From 2-01-FULL-45-10 sp964450115 (GTDB lineage: Bacteria > Omnitrophota > Gorgyraeia > 2-01-FULL-45-10), in the NCBI GenBank assembly GCA_964450115.1, contig CAYVCD010000040.1, forward strand, positions 1 to 13,258: 13,258 nucleotides of DNA. Direction: 5' to 3'. Both the position numbers and the translations under genes were made by a program. Shown in pieces: positions 1 through 5,709 of the stretch. The notes under the pieces are model-generated. The model had not been told where the DNA came from. It did not search any database and saw only the letters and a list, made by a program, of their open reading frames with translations. Within the stretch, counting starts at the first letter, position 1; each line of letters begins with the position of its first letter.

Positions 1-18
1 AGAAGGGGGGTGATTAAA

Positions 19-282
19 ATGGTCAAGGAAGATATGAGACTCGAAGTATCGAGGCTTCATAAGCTTGACGGCAGCGGAGCGACTAAGGCGTTTTGCGATC
101 TTTCAATATTTGACAGCTTTGTTATAAAGGGCTTGAGAGTGGTTGAAGGAGAGAAGGGCCTGTTCGTAAGCATGCCGAGCGAGGCGGGTAAGGACGGCAA
201 ATGGTATAACACCGTCATTCCGCTGAACAGAGAAGTGAAGGACGAAGTGGAGAAGTTCGTCCTCGAAGCGTACGGAGGTTAA
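19..282 (+). CDS. spoVG: SpoVG family regulatory protein
   Basis: Small (87 aa) nucleic-acid-binding regulator of the SpoVG family. In Firmicutes these proteins act as site-specific DNA/RNA-binding regulators of septation and envelope genes; the role here is unknown. The family pattern is visible: an N-terminal strand with VSRLHKLDGSGATKAFCDL, a central FVIKGLRVVEGEKGLFVSMP segment and a C-terminal helix ending in VEKFVLEAYGG. I chose the ATG at 19 because a G-rich Shine-Dalgarno stretch (AAGGGGGGTGA, 3-13) sits just upstream; the in-frame GTG at 10 falls inside that stretch. Length matches the family (about 85-97 aa). It is 5 nt upstream of the yraN-like gene, so the two are probably cotranscribed. 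The promoter is outside the window. Confidence 0.93.
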   Translation: MVKEDMRLEVSRLHKLDGSGATKAFCDLSIFDSFVIKGLRVVEGEKGLFVSMPSEAGKDGKWYNTVIPLNREVKDEVEKFVLEAYGG

Positions 283-287
283 ACAAG

Positions 288-665
288 ATGGGCCGGGAGA
301 GGAAGATGACGGGAGCCGCCGGAGAAATAATAGCCTCTAGCTTCTTAAAGAAGCTTGGCTACAGGATCTTAAGATCCAATTTCCGGACTCCTTTCGGTGA
401 GATAGATATCGTCGCAAAGCATAAGGGGGTAATAGTCTTTGTCGAAGTGAGATCTAGGACCACATCCTCTTTCGGCCCTCCGTACCTTTCCGTGACAAGG
501 ATAAAGCAGACACATATCATAAAGAACGCATTATCTTACATGAATAGGCATCGGATAATAAATGCCTGTTGGCGAATAGATATTGTTTCAGTCAAGATGG
601 ACCGTGACCGGAAATTGGAATCGATCGAATTGATAGAGAACGCCGTGGAAGATGATCATATATAA
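288..665 (+). CDS. yraN: YraN/UPF0102 family endonuclease-fold protein
   Basis: 125-aa protein of the UPF0102/YraN family, which has a Holliday-junction-resolvase-like restriction-endonuclease fold but no firmly established function. Diagnostic features: an N-terminal GAAGEIIASSFLKKLGYRIL helix, N at residue 31, the GEIDIVA strand near residues 37-43 and FVEVRSR near 51-57. The E/D and E-x-R/K residues correspond to the PD-(D/E)XK-type core. Length is normal for the family (about 115-130). The ATG at 288 has GGAGG at 274-278, inside the end of spoVG, with a 9-nt spacer. The gene ends 11 nt before comM. yraN and comM are often neighbours in bacteria, which fits a joint DNA-processing role, but that is inference. 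Confidence 0.92.
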   Translation: MGRERKMTGAAGEIIASSFLKKLGYRILRSNFRTPFGEIDIVAKHKGVIVFVEVRSRTTSSFGPPYLSVTRIKQTHIIKNALSYMNRHRIINACWRIDIVSVKMDRDRKLESIELIENAVEDDHI

Positions 666-676
666 GGAGAAGAGCG

Positions 677-2209
677 ATGGTCTCAAGGATATTTTCGAGC
701 TGTGTAATAGGTATAGACGCATATGAAGTGACCGCCGAAGTCGATATAGGCTCTGGGTTACCGGGATTCAATATAGTGGGGTTGCCGGATGTGGCTATCA
801 AGGAATCGCGTGACAGGATCAAGGCGGCGATAAGAAACTCCGGATTCTCCTTTCCCGCCAAGAAGATAATAGTCAACTTAGCGCCCGCCGACATAAAGAA
901 GGAGGGGGCGTCGTTCGATCTTCCCATAGCGCTGGCGATCCTTTCCACCGAAGATGTTATAGACTCGTCTCTGTTGCAAGAATATGTATTTTTAGGCGAA
1001 CTATCCCTGGACGGTAAAGTTAAGCCTGTTAACGGGGTGCTTCCTATAGCAATGGCGCTGAAAGATATGGGAAAAAAATATCTGATCGTACCAAAAGAGA
1101 ACTCAAAAGAAGCGGCAGTGGTCAGAGCCATCGGGGCCTATCCGGTAGATAATTTAAAAGAGGTGGTCGATTTTTTAAATAAGAAATTATCGATAAAGCC
1201 CGAGGATCTCGATATCGAAGTGGCGTTCAAAAGAAATTCAAGATACAAGATAGATTTTAGCGATGTTAAGGGTCAGGAGCACGTGAAGCGCGGCCTCGAA
1301 GTGGCCGCCGCGGGCTGCCACAACATCCTGTTGATCGGTCCCCCGGGGTCGGGCAAGAGCATGCTTGCGAAGCGGCTCACGACCATATTGTCGGAAATGA
1401 CCCTTGAGGAGGGGTTAGAGACCTCCCAGATCCACAGTGTGGCCGGGATCCTTCCCGCCAACAAATTCCTGGTAGGCACGCGCCCCTTTCGCTCGCCGCA
1501 TCATACTATTTCTGACGCGGCTTTATTGGGCGGGGGGACTAATCCTGTGCCAGGCGAAATAAGCCTCGCTCACAACGGCGTGCTCTTCATGGACGAGCTT
1601 CCTGAATTCCGGCGCAATGTCCTTGAGGTATTGAGGCTACCCATGGAAGACGGCTCCATCACCGTGGCAAGGGTCGCGAATACCGTTACGTACCCGGCGA
1701 AGTTTATGCTTGTGGGCGCGATGAACCCCTGCCCGTGCGGACACTTCACCGACCCTAAGAGGGAATGCCACTGCTCGCCCATCAAGATACAGAACTATTT
1801 GTCAAAGATATCGGGGCCTCTCCTGGACAGGATCGATATACATCTCGAGGTGCCGAGGCTCAAGTATGAACATCTCACCGATAAAAGGCGCGGCGAGCCA
1901 TCGGAGGAGATCAGGAGGCGGGTCGATAAAGCCCGCGAGGTCCAAAAGAGTCGTTATAAAAAAGACGGCATTATATTTAACGCTCACCTGGAGTCGAAGG
2001 AGCTGGAACGATACTGCTCGCTGGACAAAGAGGCCCAGGAGCTGTTGAAGCTTGCGATCCTCGAGCTCGGGATCTCGGCACGGGCTTACGACAAGATATT
2101 GAAGGTGAGCCGGACCATCGCCGATCTTGACGGCAAAGAGATCATTGAAACCCACCACATCTCCGAGGCTATCTCATACCGTAGTCTGGACAGGAATTTA
2201 TGGGGATAA
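677..2209 (+). CDS. comM: ComM/YifB Mg-chelatase-like AAA+ ATPase
   Basis: 510-aa ComM (YifB) protein. In naturally competent bacteria ComM is a hexameric helicase that promotes branch migration during integration of incoming DNA. Domains: an N-terminal ChlI/Lon-like domain (about 1-175, with GLPGFNIVGLPDVAIKESRDR), then an AAA+ Mg-chelatase core with Walker A GPPGSGKSM (221-229), Walker B VLFMDEL (302-308), a four-Cys cluster NPCPCG...CHC (Cys352, 354, 364, 366) and a C-terminal lid ending in NLWG. Length is typical. SD AAGGAGA lies upstream of the ATG at 677. The last 29 codons including stop (2123-2209) are duplicated at 3898-3984, so the present C-terminus appears to have been supplied by an inserted element; the protein is still full length. 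The stop overlaps the start of the next gene by 10 nt. Confidence 0.96.
   Translation: MVSRIFSSCVIGIDAYEVTAEVDIGSGLPGFNIVGLPDVAIKESRDRIKAAIRNSGFSFPAKKIIVNLAPADIKKEGASFDLPIALAILSTEDVIDSSLLQEYVFLGELSLDGKVKPVNGVLPIAMALKDMGKKYLIVPKENSKEAAVVRAIGAYPVDNLKEVVDFLNKKLSIKPEDLDIEVAFKRNSRYKIDFSDVKGQEHVKRGLEVAAAGCHNILLIGPPGSGKSMLAKRLTTILSEMTLEEGLETSQIHSVAGILPANKFLVGTRPFRSPHHTISDAALLGGGTNPVPGEISLAHNGVLFMDELPEFRRNVLEVLRLPMEDGSITVARVANTVTYPAKFMLVGAMNPCPCGHFTDPKRECHCSPIKIQNYLSKISGPLLDRIDIHLEVPRLKYEHLTDKRRGEPSEEIRRRVDKAREVQKSRYKKDGIIFNAHLESKELERYCSLDKEAQELLKLAILELGISARAYDKILKVSRTIADLDGKEIIETHHISEAISYRSLDRNLWG
2123..2209 (+). repeat. comM 3'-end, copy 1 (joined to comM)
   Basis: These 87 nt encode the final 28 residues of ComM plus stop (DLDGKEIIETHH ... 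NLWG). They match 3898-3984 at 76 of 87 positions by my hand alignment. Nine codons differ; eight of these changes are synonymous, including TAA/TAG, and one is Glu to Asp. This copy completes the reading frame and so functions as the real gene end. It is read here as the replacement tail carried by an inserted element. Confidence 0.85.
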
Positions 2210-3195
2210 CCATAAAAAGCTCGGATTATAAGAAGTTCTTTAGCGAGATCAAAGATCGTATTGTTCAGGCGCGTTACGAAGCCTATCGCTCTGTTAATAA
2301 AGAATTGATCTCGCTCTATTGGGATATTGGCAAGAGGATCGTTGAAAAACAGGAGCGTCTGAAATGGGGTGAGGCTGTTGTTGAGCAGTTGTCCGCAGAC
2401 CTGCAAAGGGAGTTTGCCGGAGTGAAGGGGTTTTCCAAAGAAAGCCTTTGGCGAATGAGGAAGCTTTACGAAACGTATCGTGCAACCCCAAAACTGTCAA
2501 CACTGTTGACAGAATTATCCTGGTCGAACAATCTTCTTATTTTGAATAGGACCCATACTCCTGAAGAAAGAGAGTTTTACTTAAAAACATGTATTCGTGA
2601 GCGCTGGAGCTTTCGAGAGCTGGAGAGTCAGTTGGATTCCGCTTTGTTTGAGCGCTATATGCTTTCCAGGAAGCCCCAAACGATTGTAGCTAAAACAAAA
2701 GAAAAGGATCCGCTGGCGCATTTTAAGAATGAATACTTTCTTGATTTTCTTGGCCTTCAGGATGGGTTTTTAGAGAAAGACCTGCGCAAGGCTATCGTTG
2801 GTAATTTGAGACAATTTTTCCTTGAGTTTGGCAGAAACTTTACATTTGTTGGAGAAGAGTATCCGGTTGTTGTTGGCGGAGAGGATTTTAAGATCGACCT
2901 TGTTTTTTATCATCGTGAATTGCGTTGCCTTGTGGCGGTGGAGCTCAAGATCGGCGCGTTTAAACCGGAGTATGTCGGCAAGATGCAATTTTATCTTGCA
3001 GCGCTCGACCGTAAGATAAAGCTCGAGCATGAGAACCCTTCGGTCGGGCTCATTTTGTGTAAAGACCATAATAGGGAGGTGGTAGAAATTGCGATGAGCC
3101 GGGCGGCTTCTCCGATGCAAATTTCGCTTTATAAGACAGAGATCATCGATCAGCGATTACTGAAGAGACGATTACATGGTTTGCCGGTACCTTAA
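2200..3195 (+). CDS. DUF1016/YhcG family PD-(D/E)XK nuclease
   Basis: 331-aa protein of the DUF1016 (YhcG) family. These have an N-terminal helical DNA-binding-like domain and a C-terminal PD-(D/E)XK nuclease domain, and are usually found in accessory DNA. Seen here: N-terminal YWDIGKRIVEKQ (40-51), WGEAVVEQLSADL and GFSKESLWRMRKLYETY (78-94). The C-terminal catalytic signature is IDLVFYHRELRCLVAVELK with Asp233, Glu248 and Lys250, followed by KMQFYLAALD and SVGLILC. All expected catalytic residues are present, so it should be intact. The ATG at 2200 lies inside the comM end (overlap ATGGGGATAA), with AGGA just upstream, suggesting translation coupled to comM. The gene lies between the two comM tails and is probably cargo of the insertion. 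The biological target is unknown; defence, mobile-element maintenance and host repair are all possible. Confidence 0.9.
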   Translation: MGITIKSSDYKKFFSEIKDRIVQARYEAYRSVNKELISLYWDIGKRIVEKQERLKWGEAVVEQLSADLQREFAGVKGFSKESLWRMRKLYETYRATPKLSTLLTELSWSNNLLILNRTHTPEEREFYLKTCIRERWSFRELESQLDSALFERYMLSRKPQTIVAKTKEKDPLAHFKNEYFLDFLGLQDGFLEKDLRKAIVGNLRQFFLEFGRNFTFVGEEYPVVVGGEDFKIDLVFYHRELRCLVAVELKIGAFKPEYVGKMQFYLAALDRKIKLEHENPSVGLILCKDHNREVVEIAMSRAASPMQISLYKTEIIDQRLLKRRLHGLPVP

Positions 3196-3235
3196 TGATG
3201 TTATGTTTAAGCTTACTGAAGAAGAGCGGGCTTTA

Positions 3236-3254
3236 AGGTGCCATTTTGGCACCT
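3236..3254. repeat. palindrome AGGTGCCA-TTT-TGGCACCT
   Basis: Perfect 8-bp stem with a 3-nt loop, just after the DUF1016 gene and before the transposase unit. No T-run follows on the + strand, so it is not a standard intrinsic terminator. The same stem, longer and with loop ATT, recurs at 4022-4048 on the far side of the transposase and the stranded comM tail. Confidence 0.75.
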
Positions 3255-3263
3255 CCAATTCGG

Positions 3264-3297
3264 TTAACCTGACAAATCTAACCAGGTTAGAATGAGG
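3264..3297 (+). repeat. left 34-nt hairpin repeat of the transposase unit
   Basis: Direct repeat of 3865-3898 with one mismatch (33 of 34). It contains an imperfect inverted repeat, AACCTG ... CAGGTT (3266-3288), followed by the tail AGAATGAGG. In this copy the tail, with extra G residues, provides the ribosome binding site of the transposase gene. REP-associated Y1 transposases typically recognise such terminal hairpins; recognition here is inferred. Confidence 0.8.
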
Positions 3298-3308
3298 GGG
3301 GTTAGCTT

Positions 3309-3896
3309 ATGGCTGTAACTGTAACTCATGGAAAGCGAGAGCGTTTTAACTTTAAAGATGCGATATGCCACATCACGATAAGATGTAATAATAGAGAAAA
3401 TTTGTTTAAAAATGATTGTGATTTTATACGATACAGAGAAATCTTAAAAAAATGCAAAGAGAAGCTGAATTTTCTCTTACATGACTACGTAATTATGCAT
3501 AATCATACCCACCTACTTGTCAAATTAGTAGAAACTGATAATATATCGATTATCATGCATGCGATAAACAGGTGGTATGCGCGGTGGTATAATGAGCATT
3601 ACGACCGTAAGGGGCATTTTTGGGAAGACCGCTTTTACGGAGAATTAGTAAAAGATGATACTCAGTTACTTGCGGTTATGCGTTATATAGACTTGAACCC
3701 CATCAGGGCAGGTTTATGCAAGAATCCAACCGAATGGCGTTATTCAGGAGCGCGTGCTTATTTAAATGTAGAAAAAGATGACTTGATAGATAAATCTGAA
3801 GCATATATGAACTTAGGCATAACTAATGAAGAAAGACAGAAGGCCTATTCGTATATTTTTCCTTTTAACCTGGCAAATCTAACCAGGTTAGAATGA
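3309..3896 (+). CDS. REP-associated tyrosine (Y1) transposase
   Basis: 195-aa Y1 transposase of the REP-associated (RAYT) branch of the IS200/IS605 HUH superfamily. These single-strand DNA transposases cut next to hairpins using one tyrosine. Seen here: the HUH motif in VIMHNHTHLLV (His66 and His68), NRWYARWYNEHYDRKGHFWEDRFY (87-110), and the catalytic Tyr126 in MRYIDLNPIRAGL, followed by PTEWRYSGARAYL. The frame is intact, so it is potentially active. The ATG at 3309 follows a G-rich SD that belongs to the left terminal repeat. The last codons (FNLANLTRLE plus stop) are encoded by the right terminal repeat, so gene and repeats form one compact unit. RAYTs are usually domesticated and associated with scattered REP palindromes; here the hairpins flank the gene directly. 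Confidence 0.92.
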   Translation: MAVTVTHGKRERFNFKDAICHITIRCNNRENLFKNDCDFIRYREILKKCKEKLNFLLHDYVIMHNHTHLLVKLVETDNISIIMHAINRWYARWYNEHYDRKGHFWEDRFYGELVKDDTQLLAVMRYIDLNPIRAGLCKNPTEWRYSGARAYLNVEKDDLIDKSEAYMNLGITNEERQKAYSYIFPFNLANLTRLE

Positions 3897-3898
3897 GG
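3865..3898 (+). repeat. right 34-nt hairpin repeat of the transposase unit
   Basis: Second copy of the 3264-3297 repeat. The inverted repeat AACCTGG ... CCAGGTT (3867-3889) is better paired than in the left copy. Its tail GAATGAGG supplies the last Glu codon and the TGA stop of the transposase. Homology to the comM tail starts at its last base (3898), so this is a precise junction. Confidence 0.8.
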
Positions 3899-3984
3899 AT
3901 CTTGACGGCAAAGATATCATCGAAACCCACCACATCTCCGAGGCGATATCATACAGAAGTCTCGACAGGAATCTGTGGGGGTAG
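3898..3984 (+). pseudogene. stranded comM 3'-end fragment (copy 2)
   Basis: These 87 nt encode DLDGKDIIETHH ... SYRSLDRNLWG and TAG, matching the last 28 residues of ComM except for one Glu/Asp change. They have no start codon and are cut off from comM by the DUF1016-transposase insertion. Because nearly all differences from copy 1 are synonymous, the two copies diverged as working gene ends rather than by decay. This is most simply the displaced native end of comM, with copy 1 brought in from a related genome. Confidence 0.85.
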
Positions 3985-3988
3985 ATAC

Positions 3989-4013
3989 AACCGGTCGCAA
4001 TTTGCGACCGGTT
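3989..4013. repeat. palindrome AACCGGTCGCA-ATT-TGCGACCGGTT
   Basis: Perfect 11-bp stem with a 3-nt loop, 4 nt after the stranded comM stop codon. It may be the original transcript end of comM, but no T-run follows on either side, so I do not call it an intrinsic terminator. Its CAATTTG centre resembles the palindrome at 4022-4048. Confidence 0.75.
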
Positions 4014-4021
4014 CAATAAAA

Positions 4022-4048
4022 TTGGAGGTGCCAATTTGGCACCTCCAA
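4022..4048. repeat. palindrome with 12-bp stem (GGAGGTGCCA-ATT-TGGCACCTCC core)
   Basis: Perfect 12-bp stem with loop ATT, followed by an A-run on the + strand. It is an extended version of the palindrome at 3236-3254. The two bracket the transposase unit plus the stranded comM tail. On the minus strand the hairpin is followed only by a weak T-rich stretch, so terminator function is doubtful. Confidence 0.75.
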
Positions 4049-4125
4049 AAAAGGTAAGCATGGTAAGTATCTTTCCTGACGGCGTATAGGTTTCCATACA
4101 GATAATGATTAAAGCGCTGAACTGC

Positions 4126-4149
4126 GCGAAGTTATTCGCAATTTTTTGT
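4126..4149 (+). terminator. possible rho-independent terminator
   Basis: A short stem GCGAA/TTCGC with loop GTTA, then AA and six T, then GTTTT. The stem is only 5 bp, so the call is moderate. Its position, directly before the toxin-antitoxin promoter, fits a transcript boundary between the insertion region and the next unit. Confidence 0.4.
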
Positions 4150-4156
4150 TTTCGTA

Positions 4157-4185
4157 TTGACTAAATGTCTCAAATATGATACACT
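4157..4185 (+). promoter_or_regulatory. sigma70-type promoter of the toxin-antitoxin pair
   Basis: A -35 box TTGACT (4157-4162) and a -10 box TACACT (4180-4185) are separated by exactly 17 nt. The expected transcription start (about 4191) falls on the proposed ATG at 4190, implying a leaderless toxin transcript. An overlapping TATGAT (4175-4180) is only 12 nt from the -35 and was not chosen. Confidence 0.65.
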
Positions 4186-4189
4186 CATT

Positions 4190-4585
4190 ATGGATATAGA
4201 AAAAAGACATGCGTCGGATTATTACGAGGGCTTTCTTGTATATAGTGGCGAGTATTATTCCGCATACTTCCATGCGGAAACGAAAAGTTTATCCAGCGTA
4301 AATGATTATTTTGAATGTTGTGATGATGTTACTCAAGCAAGTCTATTATTCCTTGTAAAAAGGATAGCCGATACAGGGCGTATTTATGATGAGACAAAAT
4401 TTCGAATTGAGGACAGACAAAATAAGATATACTGCTTTAAACCAAAGAAAGAGCGGTTCTTCTGCTTCTTCTTTACGGGGAAGAAGATAATAATTACATC
4501 GGCATATACGAAGAAACGACAGAAGTTTGATCGTAATGAGCTTAGGAAGGCGATACGGATCCGTAATAAATATTTTGATGTATAA
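4190..4585 (+). CDS. HigB/RelE-like (Gp49 family) toxin
   Basis: 131-aa protein resembling the phage-derived Gp49/HigB-like toxins of the RelE superfamily, which are generally ribosome-dependent mRNA interferases. The C-terminal half shows the family layout: TKFRIEDRQNKIYCFKPKKERFFCFFF, then GKKIIITSAYTKKRQKF and a helix NELRKAIRIRNKYF. The basic residues in this stretch are consistent with RNA contact. The N-terminal extension (about 50 aa, Tyr-rich) is longer than in minimal HigB proteins. The ATG at 4190 is chosen because the upstream in-frame TTG at 4157 is part of the -35 box, and there is no later Met. No SD is visible, in keeping with a leaderless message. Its stop is immediately followed by the antitoxin gene, in the toxin-first order typical of higBA. 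Toxicity is inferred, not shown. Confidence 0.7.
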   Translation: MDIEKRHASDYYEGFLVYSGEYYSAYFHAETKSLSSVNDYFECCDDVTQASLLFLVKRIADTGRIYDETKFRIEDRQNKIYCFKPKKERFFCFFFTGKKIIITSAYTKKRQKFDRNELRKAIRIRNKYFDV

Positions 4586-4606
4586 ATGAGCGAAAGGAGC
4601 AGCACA

Positions 4607-4879
4607 ATGAAAAAGTCAATATTTGATAAAAAGATGGAAAGCTCGAAGTTTAAAACTGTCTATGATGAAGTATCCGATATAATGAATATCGGTGAGCGGA
4701 TAGCCGAATTAAGGCATAAAGCGAAGATGAGCCAGCTGGAGCTTGCCAGAAAGGTCCGTACCTCAAGGACCGCTATAGCGCGCTATGAAAGTGGAGAGTA
4801 TGATGGATATAATATGAGCACTTTGGCTAGGATCGCAAAAGCATTTCACAAGAGACTAAAAATATCATTTTCTTCATAA
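4607..4879 (+). CDS. XRE/HigA-like helix-turn-helix antitoxin
   Basis: 90-aa DNA-binding protein with a Cro/C1-type helix-turn-helix: IAELRHKAKMSQLELARKV, then RTSRTAIARYESGEY and NMSTLARIAKAFHKRLKI. In higBA-type modules this protein neutralises the toxin and represses the shared promoter. The start at ATG 4607 is preferred because AAAGGAG lies 8 nt upstream; an in-frame ATG at 4586 directly abuts the toxin stop but has no SD and would add seven residues. The residues before the HTH (SIFDKKMESSKFKTVYDEVSD) probably wrap the toxin. No palindromic operator is obvious to me over the promoter. Confidence 0.8.
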   Translation: MKKSIFDKKMESSKFKTVYDEVSDIMNIGERIAELRHKAKMSQLELARKVRTSRTAIARYESGEYDGYNMSTLARIAKAFHKRLKISFSS

Positions 4880-4910
4880 AAGAGTCATAAGTTTCTTTCA
4901 GCTAAATAGG

Positions 4911-4939
4911 TTGACCTCGTCGCTGCAGAAGCATATAAT
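4911..4939 (+). promoter_or_regulatory. consensus sigma70-type promoter of the small-gene array
   Basis: TTGACC (4911-4916), 17 nt, TATAAT (4934-4939). The hexamers and spacing are identical to those of the lysS promoter at 7426-7454. Predicted start near 4946, giving a leader of about 50 nt before the first small gene. No other convincing promoter is seen until 7426, so genes 4996-7413 are probably one operon. Confidence 0.75.
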
Positions 4940-4957
4940 TTAATCGGAAACATAAAC

Positions 4958-4995
4958 AGCCTTGAGATTTCGTTGCTAAAATAAAGGAGGAGCAA
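4958..4995 (+). repeat. array leader A (before 4996 gene)
   Basis: Starts with AGCCTTGAGATTTCG (4958-4972), the same motif that opens the leaders at 5669 and 6345, then diverges and ends in AAAGGAGG as SD. First member of the repeated leader series. Confidence 0.6.
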
Positions 4996-5118
4996 ATGGG
5001 CGATAAAGGAGATAAGAATAAACATAAACACGATAAGCAAGCAATGATAGCAAAAGCCGACGCAGAGAAGAAGAAACACCAGCAACCCACTCCATCAGCC
5101 AAGAATTTCGGGAAATAA
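4996..5118 (+). CDS. small lysine/histidine-rich protein (MGDKGDK type)
   Basis: 40-aa ORF, MGDKGDKNKHKHDKQAMIAK followed by ADAEKKKHQQPTPSAKNFGK, very hydrophilic and basic, with no membrane segment or cysteine. Short proteins starting MGDK and rich in Lys/Gln occur as unnamed hypotheticals in many bacteria; I recall the type but no function. A strong SD (AAAGGAGG, 4983-4990) is 5 nt from the ATG. It is the first gene after the promoter at 4911-4939. The end of the gene (AGAATTTCGGGAAATAAC) itself resembles the start of the array leader, suggesting that leader sequence was absorbed into the coding region. Confidence 0.65.
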   Translation: MGDKGDKNKHKHDKQAMIAKADAEKKKHQQPTPSAKNFGK

Positions 5119-5142
5119 CTTCTACAGCTAACGGAGGTGCGA
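5102..5142 (+). repeat. array leader B (before 5143 gene)
   Basis: AGAATTTCGGGAAATAAC overlaps the end of the previous gene, followed by TAACGGAGGTGCGA (5129-5142) directly before ATG. The last part is the type 1 leader end shared with 5669-5709 and 6345-6381. Confidence 0.55.
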
Positions 5143-5262
5143 ATGCTATGTTCCTGCAGCCCTAATAATATCTGCCCTTTTTGCAAAATACTCGTTGTGT
5201 TATGTATTGCATTGATAAGCGGAGTTATTGGCTATTTTATCTGCAAAAGGAAGAAGCTTTGA
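5143..5262 (+). CDS. small cysteine-rich single-pass membrane protein
   Basis: 39-aa ORF: MLCSCSPNNICPFCKILVVL, then CIALISGVIGYFICKRKKL. The N-terminus carries C-x-C and C-x2-C motifs (Cys3, 5, 11, 14) that could bind metal or form disulfides. One hydrophobic segment (about 16-34) is followed by a positively charged KRKK end, which predicts N-out/C-in by the positive-inside rule. The start is set by the leader SD ACGGAGGTGCGA. I do not recognise a family. Without the repeated leader and strong SD it would be easy to dismiss; these make it credible. Confidence 0.6.
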   Translation: MLCSCSPNNICPFCKILVVLCIALISGVIGYFICKRKKL

Positions 5263-5304
5263 GATTTCGGGAAACAACCCCGCCACCCTTGAAAGGAGAA
5301 TGAG
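5256..5304 (+). repeat. array leader C (type 2, before 5305 gene)
   Basis: GCTTTGAGATTTCGGGAAA overlaps the end of the previous gene, then CAACCCCGCCACCCTTGAAA and GGAGAATGAG before ATG. The last 30 nt differ by one base from 6085-6114, which precedes the other zinc-ribbon membrane gene. Confidence 0.7.
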
Positions 5305-5655
5305 ATGAGAAAATGTCCTAAGTGCGGTAAGACTTACGATGATACTTGGAAAGTGTGCCTCACTTGCTCTACGGCGCTATCGGATAATATATCCAACAAT
5401 GAGGTGGTTTTACCCTTAAAAACTCATAATAAATGTCTAAACTGCGGTAAGGTTACTACGGAAAAGTTAATTCGTTTATCTGTAGATGGGTGGCTGCCGA
5501 AGGTATGTAAAAGTTGTGCTAAGCGCCTTGAGCATCTTTCAGCTTTTGTAGGACTTTCCGCAATAGTCTTCATGATTGCATTTGTAGCTTTTTCATATTT
5601 GTTTCCATACCAGTTTTTTAGCATGATTGCATTTTTTGAAAAATTATTTAAGTAA
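5305..5655 (+). CDS. double zinc-ribbon protein with C-terminal membrane segment
   Basis: 116-aa protein. The N-terminus has a zinc-ribbon knuckle pair, CPKCGKTYDDTWKVCLTC (Cys4, 7, 19, 22), a linker, then a second pair, CLNCGK (about 45-48) and CKSC (about 71-74). A hydrophobic segment covers about 83-108 (FVGLSAIVFMIAFVAFSYLF), so a cytosolic metal-binding head is likely anchored to the membrane. Family unknown; zinc-ribbon plus TM proteins are common hypotheticals. SD AAGGAG at 5293-5298 is in the type 2 leader. The layout C-x2-C, spacer, C-x2-C, TM matches that of the 6115 gene, which has the same leader, so the two may be diverged paralogues. Confidence 0.8.
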   Translation: MRKCPKCGKTYDDTWKVCLTCSTALSDNISNNEVVLPLKTHNKCLNCGKVTTEKLIRLSVDGWLPKVCKSCAKRLEHLSAFVGLSAIVFMIAFVAFSYLFPYQFFSMIAFFEKLFK

Positions 5656-5668
5656 AGGAGCAGTTTAA

Positions 5669-5709
5669 GTAGCCTTGAGATCTCGGAAAACCTAACGGAG
5701 GGTGCGAGA
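5669..5709 (+). repeat. array leader D (type 1, before 5710 gene)
   Basis: GTAGCCTTGAGATCTCGG, then AAAACC and TAACGGAGGGTGCGAGA before ATG. Near-identical to 6345-6381 apart from a few substitutions and short indels. Confidence 0.75.

Noticed and set aside
592..1131. 179-aa minus-strand ORF over yraN/comM
   Set aside because: It is the antisense shadow of well-supported yraN and comM frames, with no motif of its own and no SD context.
3989..4048. Two intrinsic terminators
   Set aside because: Stems are strong but neither is followed by a T-run on the + strand; listed as palindromes only.
3888..4097. Minus-strand ORF over the stranded comM tail
   Set aside because: It is the reverse strand of the duplicated comM end; the same antisense residues appear opposite the real comM end, so it reflects the repeat rather than a gene.
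4050..4125. Remnant of a gene upstream of the toxin-antitoxin promoter (short frame MVSIFPDGV)
   Set aside because: Only about nine codons before a stop and no recognisable family, so not reported as a feature.
4885..5186. Minus-strand hydrophobic ORFs opposite the first small genes
   Set aside because: They are antisense to the Lys-rich small gene (Lys codons read as Phe/Leu) and cover the promoter at 4911-4939.
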